Origin: Planctomycetota bacterium
GTDB lineage: Bacteria; Planctomycetota; Planctomycetia; Pirellulales; JADFKK01
DNA: 35,998 nucleotides
Assembly: GCA_022564995.1 (NCBI GenBank)
Contig: JADFKK010000040.1
Coordinates: 1-35,998, forward strand
Direction: 5' to 3'
In this document: positions 7,149 to 14,686 of the stretch, piece by piece
How the letters are laid out: every line of letters begins with the position of its first letter
How positions within the stretch are numbered: the first letter of the stretch is position 1
Notes under the pieces: generated by a model
What the model was told of the DNA's origin: nothing
What the model saw: the letters and a program-made list of their open reading frames with translations, nothing else
Databases searched by the model: none
Made by a program: the position numbers and the translations under genes

Positions 7149-8849
7149 ATGTTTCTAGAGTCACCGTATCGAACTGTTTCCCTTTGCGCGCTGCTGTGGT
7201 TTTCCGCGACGGCCGTCTACGCGCAGGATGATAAGCCAGCTCCGGCAGCGATTAAAAAGGATCAGCCAGCGGCGGCCGACGCGGCGAAGCCAAAACTACC
7301 TCCGCTTCCAAAAATTGCCGACGAGCCGAAGACGAACGATCCGGCGGCCTTCATGCCGGCCGTGTTGGCAAGGACGGCGACGGTCGATTTCGCCGATTCG
7401 TCGCTGCGCGAGGTTCTGGTGTGGCTGCGAGAAAAGCAGAAGATCGTCGTGCTGCTCGACAACGAAGCGCTCAAGGAGATCCAGGTTTTGCCCGGCGACC
7501 CGATCGCCGACCGACTCGACGAGACGCCGATCTACTTGCTGCTCAATCGACTCCGATCTCTCGACATCGCTTGGTATTACGAGGACGATATTCTGCATCT
7601 CACCTCCAGGGACGAAGTCGAGGTCCGTCTCTCAACGATCCCCTACAACGTCGGCGATCTGCTCGATGCGGATTATGACGCGGAAACGCTCAGCGAGGTG
7701 ATCGTGGCCACGATTGCCCCAGAGTCGTGGGATGAGGCCGGCGGAAACGGCGCCGTGAGCTTGTTGGGCGACGTCTTGTTTGTCCGTCAGACGGCCGATT
7801 TGCATCGTCACATCCGCGGACTGCTGGCGGCGCTCCGCAAGCACGCTCGGCGCACGTTTGTGTTCGATCCTCCTCAACATGCCGTGCTGCGAGCGAAGCT
7901 GAAAGAAAACGTCAAGGTCGCCTTTCGCGATACTCCGCTGAAAACGGCCGTTGCGGAACTTGCGGAAATGACCAAAATCGATATTCGTCTCGATGTACGC
8001 GTCTTGCGCGAGATTCGCGTCCGCGAGCGCGAGCCGATCACGCTTTCGCTCAGCGATCGCAAGCTGAATACCGTTCTGCAGGCCATGCTCATCGATCTGG
8101 AACTGACCTGGGTTCTGCGCGACGGTGTGGTGTGGATCACGAGCGAGGAGGAAGCCCAGACAACTCTCAAGACGGCCGTCTACGACGTCAGGGATTTGTG
8201 CCGTAACGGTGCGGAGTCCGAAGCGCTCTTCGACGCCATCACGTCGCAGACCAATCCGGAAGCATGGGAAGATGCCGGGGGAGCAGGCGCGATCAGTTTC
8301 GCACGGCCCGGCACGATGGTCGTTAGTAATACGGAGCGCATGCTGGACAACGTGTTTCACCTGCTGGAGACCTACCGCAAAGCGCTACGATCCTCGAAGC
8401 CTCGATTACGGAAAAAGGACGATCCCAACGAAGTCACTACCGTCTATTACCGCACGCACGCCAGCGTCGCCGGAGACCTGCAAACGCTGCTGCCCAAGCT
8501 GGTGCGACCCGAGTCGTGGAAGAGTCCGGCGCAGCCTAAGGCACCGGGTGAGATTTTTCTCGCATCCTCGGCGCCGGAGACGGTTTCCGATGTGGAAACC
8601 GTCGTCCTGGAGCGGGCCGTGTTGATCATCCGCCAAACGCGCGCGGCGCACGACGACATCGCGAAAGTCATTGGGCGAGTCGAGTCCGGCGATGCCCGCG
8701 CGGCCGATGGGGTGGGCGGCATGGGCGGCGGAGGCATGGGCGGCGGCGGAGGATTCGGCGGCGGTTTCTTTAAGGTGCCGTCGTCGAAGGGCGTCAGGTC
8801 GCGTCGACCGGCGCGCCGGGAGCAAGACAAGCCGCGCGATGGACGTTAG
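7149..8849 (+). CDS. Exported protein with tandem secretin/TonB N-terminal-like modules
   Basis: 566 residues with a signal peptide (MFLESPYRTVSLCALLWFSA up to YAQ). Two copies of a module resembling the short STN domain are recognisable from about 81 (FADSSLREVLVWLREK) and about 259 (FRDTPLKTAVAELAEM). Each is followed by a similar tail: PYNVGDLL ... APESWDEAGGNGAVSL in the first, VYDVRDLC ... NPEAWEDAGGAGAISF in the second. A shorter third echo (VYYRTHAS ... VRPESWK) starts near 433. The C-terminus is glycine-rich (GGMGGGGMGGGGGFGGGFF), then basic. No secretin pore domain is present, so it is not itself an outer-membrane secretin. GAGGAG precedes ATG 7149. The function is unknown; a periplasmic scaffold is an inference. 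Confidence 0.75.
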   Translation: MFLESPYRTVSLCALLWFSATAVYAQDDKPAPAAIKKDQPAAADAAKPKLPPLPKIADEPKTNDPAAFMPAVLARTATVDFADSSLREVLVWLREKQKIVVLLDNEALKEIQVLPGDPIADRLDETPIYLLLNRLRSLDIAWYYEDDILHLTSRDEVEVRLSTIPYNVGDLLDADYDAETLSEVIVATIAPESWDEAGGNGAVSLLGDVLFVRQTADLHRHIRGLLAALRKHARRTFVFDPPQHAVLRAKLKENVKVAFRDTPLKTAVAELAEMTKIDIRLDVRVLREIRVREREPITLSLSDRKLNTVLQAMLIDLELTWVLRDGVVWITSEEEAQTTLKTAVYDVRDLCRNGAESEALFDAITSQTNPEAWEDAGGAGAISFARPGTMVVSNTERMLDNVFHLLETYRKALRSSKPRLRKKDDPNEVTTVYYRTHASVAGDLQTLLPKLVRPESWKSPAQPKAPGEIFLASSAPETVSDVETVVLERAVLIIRQTRAAHDDIAKVIGRVESGDARAADGVGGMGGGGMGGGGGFGGGFFKVPSSKGVRSRRPARREQDKPRDGR

Positions 8850-8861
8850 AATGCGGCGCAT

Positions 8862-9023
8862 ATGCTGACCTGCCCGTCCTGCGATGCCGAGAGTGCCGAT
8901 GCGAGCCATTTCTGCTTGGCGTGTGGGGGCTGCGCTGCGGCCGGAATACGAGGCGACCGTTACGCACGGGGGGCACAGATTAAACGGGACAGGTCTAATT
9001 TTCCGGCCTTCTGTCGTCAGTAA
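8862..9023 (+). pseudogene. Truncated zinc-ribbon ORF cut by a palindromic repeat
   Basis: A 53-codon ORF starts 12 bases after the previous gene. It opens with MLTCPSCDAESADASHFCLA and CG, a four-cysteine zinc ribbon (Cys4, Cys7, Cys18, Cys21) of the kind that begins longer planctomycete kinases, cyclases and TPR proteins. From codon 39 onward the frame runs into the palindrome at 8982-9040 and stops inside it. No continuation was found downstream. It is probably the stump of a larger gene; a genuine short protein is possible but less likely. Confidence 0.5.
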
Positions 9024-9040
9024 TTAGACCTGTCCCGTTT
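8982..9040. repeat. AAACGGGACAGG palindrome, copy 1 (REP-like, terminator-like)
   Basis: Perfect 19-bp arms, AAACGGGACAGGTCTAATT (8982-9000) and its complement (9022-9040), around a 21-base loop. A run of T follows (9041-9048). It sits between convergent genes ending at 8849/9023 and 9048, so it may terminate both. A diverged copy is at 9936-9994. Structure and flanks resemble REP/BIME elements. Confidence 0.8.
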
Positions 9041-9047
9041 TCTTTTT

Positions 9048-9659
9048 TCAGAAACGGGAAAGTCTATTTCGGCGGTTGCGAAAACCAAGTGCTGCAAAAC
9101 ATCCTAGGACCGACAAAGCGAACGAAGATGGTTCGGGAAACGGTATAACTCTTAGAGCCACACCTTGAGGATGGCTGGCTCCCAAAATAAACACATTTGC
9201 ATCATTGGCAGTGAGTGTGGTGGAACCATTTGGTTGGGCAGGCACCTGCCAAGCCGGATTTGAACTAGACGCTAGGATTTGAGTAAAAGAGTCTCGGCTA
9301 ATGTCTTCAAAGGCAAACAACCAGAGTGGCGTTCCGACTGGTGCATCCGTAATTCCAGAAGCAGAAAAAGTACCGTTGGGAGACGTTATTGTACCGGGAC
9401 CAATGGGAAAGAAATTGCCGTCAGCAACCGCTAAGTTATATGCTCCGGAATTTAGATTACGAGAATCGTCGCCATACGTACCGATATAATCGTCGAACGT
9501 TGGAGCGAAGGTTCCTGCTATTACGTAACCACCAGACACTGGTGTGCCAGATTCAGAAAAAACATTTCCCGAATACTGGATGGTAGCAGCGGTAGCAACT
9601 TGTGATGCGAAACCACATGTGGAGACTAGTACAGCGAATAGCATTGACCGTCTTATCAT
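9048..9659 (-). CDS. PEP-CTERM sorting domain protein
   Basis: 203-residue exported protein. The signal peptide is MIRRSMLFAVLVSTCGFASQ up to ATAA. The middle is Gly/Ser/Asn-rich and beta-type with no recognised catalytic motif. The C-terminus is a textbook PEP-CTERM: FPEPSSFALSVLGCFAALGF, then the basic RNRRNRLSR. Such proteins are processed by exosortase and placed at the cell surface or in the matrix; no exosortase is in the window. GAGGAG lies 6 bases before the ATG at 9657-9659. The gene is visibly AT-richer than its neighbours and is bracketed by two copies of the AAACGGGACAGG palindrome, which hints at acquisition as a unit. Confidence 0.9.
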   Translation of the reverse strand: MIRRSMLFAVLVSTCGFASQVATAATIQYSGNVFSESGTPVSGGYVIAGTFAPTFDDYIGTYGDDSRNLNSGAYNLAVADGNFFPIGPGTITSPNGTFSASGITDAPVGTPLWLFAFEDISRDSFTQILASSSNPAWQVPAQPNGSTTLTANDANVFILGASHPQGVALRVIPFPEPSSFALSVLGCFAALGFRNRRNRLSRF

Positions 9660-9930
9660 GAATTTCTCCTCGACAAAAGATGTTATGTTCGCAGTCACAT
9701 TCCCTGGGGTATGACCAGGAGTACTCATTGCTATTGGCAAACGTATGGCAAAGTCTGAGAACTCCACGCGAGGTTAGCACAATCAGCAGCCATGCCACCA
9801 TTATCATCCCCACCCCAACCCAGAGCAACAGCGGGGCGGCGGTTTGGCCGGACTTTTCCGGGATAGTTGCCCAAAACGACACCCCAGATTCGCCCCTGTT
9901 GCGCAAACGTCAGGCACGGCGACTCAGGGC
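9660..9930. other. No supported gene; upstream region of the PEP-CTERM gene
   Basis: The minus strand encodes one convincing hydrophobic stretch (LLLWVGVGMIMVAWLLIVLT, about 9764-9826). However, the frame has no ATG or ribosome site at its head and runs into the PEP-CTERM start region. It could be a remnant of a membrane protein. Nothing else was recognised. Confidence 0.3.
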
Positions 9931-9935
9931 AGATT

Positions 9936-9994
9936 AAACGGGACGCGTCTAATTTGCCGGCCTTCTGCCGTCAGTAATTAGACCTGCTCCGTTT
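9936..9994. repeat. AAACGGGACAGG palindrome, copy 2 (diverged)
   Basis: Arms 9936-9954 and 9976-9994 correspond to copy 1 with a few substitutions that weaken the stem. The loop sequence (CCGGCCTTCTG-CGTCAGT) and the leading CAGATTAAACGG are shared with copy 1, in the same orientation. Confidence 0.75.
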
Positions 9995-10020
9995 TTTCCC
10001 GGCGGCGTTGGGTAGGTTTT

Positions 10021-10038
10021 GTTATGCTAAAGCATAAC
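10021..10038. repeat. GTTATGC palindrome, copy 4
   Basis: GTTATGCTAAAGCATAAC with the same flanks (TAGGTTTT before, CTACG after) as copy 3 at 6954. It lies 29 bases before the start codon of the zincin gene, so here it would be in a leader rather than at a gene end. Confidence 0.8.
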
Positions 10039-10067
10039 CTACGGTGATACTACTTGGAGATGATCGA

Positions 10068-11240
10068 ATGCGAAGTTTGCGAATTACCGGTTGTACTACG
10101 ATCTGTTTGGTGGCTTTATTGGCGATTGACGCCTCGACCGTGAGCGCGGACGACGCCGCTGCGTATCAGGTCAAGCCGCTGAGCGACGAGTTGGCGAAAG
10201 AGTACAAGCTGGATGCCGACTTCTATAAGAAGAGCACGGAGGTCGAGGGCATCTTGATCGCGACGTCCGATGGCGTGTCGGATCTTGCCCATCTGGAAGC
10301 GGCTTACCAGTTCGGCACGATCATGCGGAGCATCAAGCCGGAGATCGCCCAGCGAATTCGCGACAAGAAGGTGCTCTGTCTACTGATCGGGCATAAGGAA
10401 CTGACCTCGCAACTGCCGCAGTTTAAGTCGAAAAAGACCGGCAGGGAACTCGATTTTTACAATTGGCGTGCCCGCGGATTTCTCACGCACAAGGGCGGCC
10501 GGCCGACGGTGGTGTTTGCTGAAGAGGACGTGCTGGAATATGAAGGCGGCATGCAGATCGAGAGCATTCTCATTCACGAATTCGGCCACGTCATTCACGG
10601 GGCCGGCTTCGACAAGACGCTGCAAGAGCGGCTCACCGACACTTTTCGGCGGGCCAAGGCCAAGGGGATTTGGAACGACGGTCGTGCTGCCCAGCGATAT
10701 CGCCGAGTCAAAAGCAAGACGCCGGTCGTCTTGTTGGACGCGCTGGTCAAGTCGTTCCCCGACGTCTCGCCGGAGCTATTGAAAAAATGCCTCGATGGCG
10801 GCGACATCCTCGTCAACGGCAAGCCGAGCCAGGCGAAAGTCAAGGTCACCGGCAAGGATAAAGTGCTGATCGTGTTCGGCGGCGAGAAGCAATGTTACGC
10901 CGGTAAGAATCGGGCCGAATACTGGGCCGAGGGCGTGCAGTGTTGGTACGACACCAACCGCACCATGGATCACGACCACAATCACATTCACACCCGCAAG
11001 CAACTGAAGGCCTACGACCCCGTGTTGGCCAAGCTCTGCGAGGACGTGCTGGGTGACTCGACGTGGCGCTTCGTGTCTCCCCGCAAGCGAGCCGGCCAGG
11101 AGCATCTGGCGGGTTTCGACCCGGCGAAGGCGCCGAAGGTCGTCGATCCGCCGCACATCGAACAGGCGGCCCTCGACTATTACGACAAGTATTGGAGCAG
11201 CTATTGGCAGCGGCTGCGGGATAAGCACGCGAAGCCGTAG
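10068..11240 (+). CDS. Exported HExxH zinc metalloprotease-like protein
   Basis: 390 residues with a signal peptide (MRSLRITGCTTICLVALLAI up to VSA). The zincin helix is ILIHEFGHVIH (His170, Glu171, His174). AEYWAEGVQCWYD lies about 115 residues later and offers Glu284 or Glu288 as a third ligand, as in gluzincins of the lethal-factor-like type. Between them a stretch (about 222-275) reads SPELLKKCLDGGDILVNGKP ... KDKVLIVF, which resembles an S4-type fold. ATG 10068 has GGAG 8 bases upstream. The gene is convergent with the next one and only 4 bases separate the stop codons. The substrate is unknown, and proteolysis is inferred from the motif. Confidence 0.8.
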   Translation: MRSLRITGCTTICLVALLAIDASTVSADDAAAYQVKPLSDELAKEYKLDADFYKKSTEVEGILIATSDGVSDLAHLEAAYQFGTIMRSIKPEIAQRIRDKKVLCLLIGHKELTSQLPQFKSKKTGRELDFYNWRARGFLTHKGGRPTVVFAEEDVLEYEGGMQIESILIHEFGHVIHGAGFDKTLQERLTDTFRRAKAKGIWNDGRAAQRYRRVKSKTPVVLLDALVKSFPDVSPELLKKCLDGGDILVNGKPSQAKVKVTGKDKVLIVFGGEKQCYAGKNRAEYWAEGVQCWYDTNRTMDHDHNHIHTRKQLKAYDPVLAKLCEDVLGDSTWRFVSPRKRAGQEHLAGFDPAKAPKVVDPPHIEQAALDYYDKYWSSYWQRLRDKHAKP

Positions 11241-11244
11241 ATCA

Positions 11245-11781
11245 TCAAGGGACCGTAGCGGCGGGGTCGATTTGCCGGACGACCGCCGCGCTTTCGAAGT
11301 GCGGTTTGGGCGGCGCGATGTGAGACTCCTCGATCCTCAACTTGCCCAACCGCAGTTGGCGATTCCCGCGAAAATCGACAATCGCCACGGCGCTGCTCGT
11401 CTCGCGCAGGCTCTCGATTATCTCAGCAGCTTCCGGCGAGCGAAGCGCCCCGGCGCGAATCTCATAAACGAGCGCGGCGGGCCGACCTTCGTCGAGAGGC
11501 TCCTGCAAACAGAGCAGGCCCGACTCATGTGGGCGCCAGGCGACCGGCCAGTGTTCGCTTTTGTGCCACGCACAGCGAAAGGCCTGGCAAAAATCGGGCC
11601 GGCCCTCGTAATCTCGACAACCCTGCTCACAAAGCTGCACGCAGGGCGTGCCGGCCGGCTTGGCTTCGGCGCTAATCAGGCCCGCCGAAATCGGCAAGTC
11701 GACGCAGCAGGCCGTACACTCACCGCAGCGGCGCTGAGAAAACGTCGGCGACTCGACCATGGGTAGCGATAAAAAATCCAT
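11245..11781 (-). CDS. YkgJ-like cysteine-cluster protein
   Basis: 178 residues. The N-terminal half has the zinc/iron-chelating pattern of the YkgJ (CxxCxxCC) family: CGECTACC, then CVQLCEQGC, then DFCQAFRCAW, eight or more cysteines in the first 70 residues. The C-terminal half has no cysteine cluster and ends with a basic/hydrophobic stretch. The role of the family is not established beyond predicted metal binding. A second in-frame ATG (MVESPTF, at 11760) is possible; no strong ribosome site favours either. The stop lies 4 bases from that of the convergent zincin, so their transcripts must overlap. Confidence 0.85.
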   Translation of the reverse strand: MDFLSLPMVESPTFSQRRCGECTACCVDLPISAGLISAEAKPAGTPCVQLCEQGCRDYEGRPDFCQAFRCAWHKSEHWPVAWRPHESGLLCLQEPLDEGRPAALVYEIRAGALRSPEAAEIIESLRETSSAVAIVDFRGNRQLRLGKLRIEESHIAPPKPHFESAAVVRQIDPAATVP

Positions 11782-11992
11782 GCAGCCGTTCCGCTTTCAT
11801 CGGGCAGGAAAGCCGGCGCAGCGAAAGAGACTACACCGCGCCTCCCGATGGATCGTCGTGGTCGCGCCCGATGCTTGACGCGCACGCCCCGTGTCTCGAC
11901 AATTCGACACAAGTCATCCCGGCTGTAGGAATTGAACGGCATGTACCTTTGTCTCAAAACACATTGGATTCGTGTTTCTCATCAGCCGCTGG

Positions 11993-12047
11993 GCGTTAGC
12001 CCACGGTTTTGTACGACACATCGACCCACGGAACCGGGGGCTAACGC
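11993..12047. repeat. GCGTTAGCCC inverted repeat
   Basis: Arms GCGTTAGCCCACGGTT (11993-12008) and AACCGGGGGCTAACGC (12032-12047) pair with one mismatch around a 23-base loop. It lies in the 285-base gap 11782-12066, where no gene was recognised. It is close to the 3' end of the minus-strand gene at 12067. Confidence 0.75.
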
Positions 12048-12066
12048 TGATGTCTTGAAACAGAGC

Positions 12067-12576
12067 CTAGCAGGAAGGTCCGCCGACGACGCCGTGGACG
12101 AGCAGTTCCAAATCGCTTCGGAAGTGCTCAACCGCCTCGGTCGGATTGAGATTGAAGATCGCCCGACCGTCCGACTGCCAACACCGATCACGACCGTTGA
12201 ATTGGAACACCGCGGTAGCAGCCCGCAGATTCGCGACCGCTTCGACCTCCTCCATCCCGCCTCCCTCGATGGCCTCGAAGGCAATGGTCACGGCGACCAA
12301 TGCCGAAAGCTGGCCGCTACGCCGATCGCGGGCGTAGGTCACCTCGTCGGCGAATTCGCAGTCGGTCCAGCGAAGACCGCGAGGGCGTCCGCTGTGCGAG
12401 GCCAAATCGAAGAACTTCGCCTCCAGCCATTCACGACGTTGGCGAAACAACTGGCGAGCCCGAGCGAAGCGCGCCTCGCGCCGGGCCGCACGCAGCGGTT
12501 TCCAGGCGATTGCAACCGCCAGGGCAATAACCGCCAGGGCGGCCAAGGCGGCGAGAGTCCAAGGATCGGCGGCCAT
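12067..12576 (-). CDS. Single-pass membrane protein of unknown function
   Basis: 169 residues. One N-terminal helix (LAALAALAVIALAVAIAW, about 8-25) is followed by a strongly basic stretch (RAARREARFARARQLFRQRR) and a soluble domain of about 110 residues ending LELLVHGVVGGPSC. The domain has mixed alpha/beta character (LSALVAVTIAFEAIEG, TAVFQFNGRDRCWQSDGRAI). No family was recognised. ATG at 12574-12576 has a strong GGAGG site 8 bases upstream; the in-frame extension to 12660 is rejected on that ground. A long plus-strand frame over the same stretch is antisense noise. Confidence 0.75.
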   Translation of the reverse strand: MAADPWTLAALAALAVIALAVAIAWKPLRAARREARFARARQLFRQRREWLEAKFFDLASHSGRPRGLRWTDCEFADEVTYARDRRSGQLSALVAVTIAFEAIEGGGMEEVEAVANLRAATAVFQFNGRDRCWQSDGRAIFNLNPTEAVEHFRSDLELLVHGVVGGPSC

Positions 12577-12822
12577 CTGAAAAGCCTCCCAGCGGCTTGC
12601 TTTGCTGACCGGAAAGCGGCGAGCATTCTGAACAGGGAATTCTATCCTGGCCGGGGCCATTCTGGCAAGTAAGGGTTGCTACACCCCGGGCTAACACTCG
12701 CGGCTCGCCGAAATTCAAGACAATCTCCACCAAGCCGTGACTGCCACGATTGTATCCCCCCGTTTGTCGGATTAAACTGTCAGACACAAACCTCCTCATG
12801 CTGCGTGCGAACTACAGCCGTG

Positions 12823-12844
12823 CGGCACCTGCCGCGAGGTGCCG
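12823..12844. other. Hairpin upstream of the first zinc-ribbon/GYF gene
   Basis: CGGCACCT (12823-12830), a 6-base loop, then AGGTGCCG (12837-12844). It ends 31 bases before the ATG at 12876 and could fold in the mRNA leader. The rest of the gap 12577-12875 holds nothing recognised. Confidence 0.5.
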
Positions 12845-12875
12845 GCGAGTCGAGAAATCCTAGCGGAGCCACTTT

Positions 12876-13598
12876 ATGCCGATCGATCTTCAATGTCCGG
12901 GCTGTGGAGAGCGGCTCCGTGTGGCCGACGAATCGGCCGGCAAGAACGCCAAGTGCCCAAAATGCCAGGCGGTCTTTCCGGTGCCCGCGGCCGGCACTTC
13001 GGGGGCCTCCTCGTCAACTTCCTTCGGTCCCGAGCCAAGGCGGGCCGAGCCGGTGGCCACGCCCGCGGCTCCACCCGGCGTTTCGGCGACAGGCCCGATG
13101 TGGCGAATGAAGACGCCGACCGGCCAAAGTTACGGCCCGGTGAGCCGGCAGGAACTCGACAGTTGGGTGGCCGAGGGTCGCATCTCGGCGGATTGTCAGG
13201 TGCTCGCCGAAGGCAGCGAACAGTGGCAATGGGCCCGCGACGTGCTGCCGGCATTGGCGGCGGGTGGCGGCGGTGGACCCGGCGTACCGATCAACCCATA
13301 CCAGTCCCCCGTCTCGACGGGTGTTAGTCGATCTCGACATTTACGACCGCACCGTGGCGGAATGATTCTGACCTTCGGAATCCTTTCCTTGACGATGGGC
13401 ATCTGCGGGCTGATTTTCGGTCCCATGGCTTGGGCGATGGGCAGTAGTGATTTGCGAGAGATACGGGCGGGACGGATGGACCGAAGCGGTCAGGGGATCA
13501 CCCAGGCGGGCATGATTTGCGGCATGATCACGTCGATTATTTTTATTATTATCTTTCTGGCTATCGTTCCCTTGCTCATTTGTTCCGGCGGGTTCTGA
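12876..13598 (+). CDS. Zinc-ribbon/GYF/DUF4190 membrane protein, paralogue 1
   Basis: 240 residues in three parts. First is an N-terminal zinc ribbon, CPGCGERLRV ... CPKCQAVFPV (Cys8/11 and Cys28/31). Second is a GYF_2-like domain (about 76-125) with WRMKTPTGQSYGPVSRQELD and WVAEGRI. Third is a DUF4190 tail with two membrane helices (ILTFGILSLTMGICGLIFGP and GMICGMITSIIFIIIFLAIV) around the motif MGSSDLREIRAGRMD. The soluble domains probably face the cytosol. GYF-type domains bind proline-rich peptides, but no partner is evident. GCGGAG precedes the ATG. Two paralogues follow. A copy of the TGTAGGAGGCG repeat separates this gene from the second. Confidence 0.85.
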   Translation: MPIDLQCPGCGERLRVADESAGKNAKCPKCQAVFPVPAAGTSGASSSTSFGPEPRRAEPVATPAAPPGVSATGPMWRMKTPTGQSYGPVSRQELDSWVAEGRISADCQVLAEGSEQWQWARDVLPALAAGGGGGPGVPINPYQSPVSTGVSRSRHLRPHRGGMILTFGILSLTMGICGLIFGPMAWAMGSSDLREIRAGRMDRSGQGITQAGMICGMITSIIFIIIFLAIVPLLICSGGF

Positions 13599-13639
13599 TG
13601 TTGACGCTTAGCAGCCTGTTGAAGAAGTCGGATATACGA

Positions 13640-13663
13640 TGTAGGAGGCGACTCCTGTCGCCG
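13640..13663 (+). repeat. TGTAGGAGGCG repeat unit, isolated copy
   Basis: TGTAGGAGGCGACTCC followed by TGTCGCCG. It belongs to the same family as the cluster at 31367-31507 and is self-complementary in part (GGAGGCGACTCC and GGCGAC). It lies in the 100-base gap between paralogues 1 and 2. Confidence 0.65.
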
Positions 13664-13698
13664 AGAATAGACGTTTCACCGCCTGAGGATCACCGTCG

Positions 13699-14652
13699 AT
13701 GCCAATCACCGTGCAATGTTCCGGGTGTTCGCGACAGTTTCGGGTTCCCGACGAGCACGCGGGCAAGAAGGTTAAGTGCCCTAAGTGCCAAACCGTATTT
13801 CTAGTAGTGGATCGGTCGGCGGGTCAGCAGGGCGCCTGGCAATCGTCCGAGCACGCCGCCGAAGGTGCCGCCGAGGTCGCTGCGCCGGCGGCCGACCAAT
13901 GGCATCTCAAACTGCCCGACGGGCAAGCTTTTGGCCCAATCAGCAAGCAGGAACTAGATGTTTGGGTGGCCGAAGGCCGCGTCACCAACGAATCACAACT
14001 TTTGCGCGAAGGCGAGGCGCAATGGCAATGGGCCGACGAAGTCTATCCGGCACTCGCGCAAGGCGCGGCGGCTGGTGGCGCAGCGCCGGCGGGCGACGCC
14101 AATCCGTTCGCTTTTCTCGACGGCGACGCCAGCGGGCCAGCCTCGCCCGTGGCCGGCGAAGTCTATCCGGCGCCCGGCCAAGGGGCCGGCGTCGGCAGCA
14201 TGGCGACGGGTCACACGCGTCATAGTGGCGATGTTTCGGATAAGGACCAATCGACCACGTTCCTGTTCGCCGCCTTCTTGGGCAGCTACGGCGTCGACCA
14301 TTTTTACCTGGGCCAAACCGGCCTGGGGCTCGCCAAGCTGTTCACATTGGGTGGATTTGGCATCTGGGCACTCATCGACTTCTTCACCACCGGCTGTGGG
14401 TCGAGGCGCGACTCGCAGGGGCGTCCGCTCCGCCGGCCGCGCGAGGGCAACGGGCGCCGCAGTCAATCTACCGCGTTTCTATTTTCGTATTTCCTCGGCA
14501 TGTTCGGAGCAGACCGATTTTATCTGGGGCAAACGGGTCTCGGCTTCGCCAAATTACTAACGTGCGGCGGCTTTTACGTTTGGTATCTCATTGACCTGAT
14601 CATGATCGGCATGGGCTCGATGCGCGACGTCGACGGAAACACGCTGAAATGA
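13699..14652 (+). CDS. Zinc-ribbon/GYF protein with two TM2 domains, paralogue 2
   Basis: 317 residues. The zinc ribbon (CSGCSRQFRV ... CPKCQTVFLV) and GYF_2-like domain (WHLKLPDGQAFGPISKQELD, WVAEGRV) match those of its neighbours. The tail differs: instead of DUF4190 it has two consecutive TM2 domains. The first is FLFAAFLGSYGVDHFYLGQT ... WALIDFF; the second is FLFSYFLGMFGADRFYLGQT ... WYLIDLI, each ending in a DxxG-type turn (RRDSQG, MRDVDG). That gives four membrane helices. GAGGA precedes the ATG. The next gene starts 34 bases later, so co-transcription is likely. Function is unknown. Confidence 0.87.
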   Translation: MPITVQCSGCSRQFRVPDEHAGKKVKCPKCQTVFLVVDRSAGQQGAWQSSEHAAEGAAEVAAPAADQWHLKLPDGQAFGPISKQELDVWVAEGRVTNESQLLREGEAQWQWADEVYPALAQGAAAGGAAPAGDANPFAFLDGDASGPASPVAGEVYPAPGQGAGVGSMATGHTRHSGDVSDKDQSTTFLFAAFLGSYGVDHFYLGQTGLGLAKLFTLGGFGIWALIDFFTTGCGSRRDSQGRPLRRPREGNGRRSQSTAFLFSYFLGMFGADRFYLGQTGLGFAKLLTCGGFYVWYLIDLIMIGMGSMRDVDGNTLK

Positions 14653-14686
14653 TCGCTCGATATTCTTTTTGCTGAGTTCGCGATAG

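Noticed and set aside
9553..9906. 117-codon minus-strand frame with a membrane helix
   Set aside because: It has no ATG or ribosome site, overlaps the PEP-CTERM start, and no family was recognised. It is mentioned only as a possible remnant.
11932..12672. 246-codon plus-strand frame
   Set aside because: It overlaps the minus-strand membrane protein, which has a GGAGG site and a clear helix; the plus frame has composition like a shadow.
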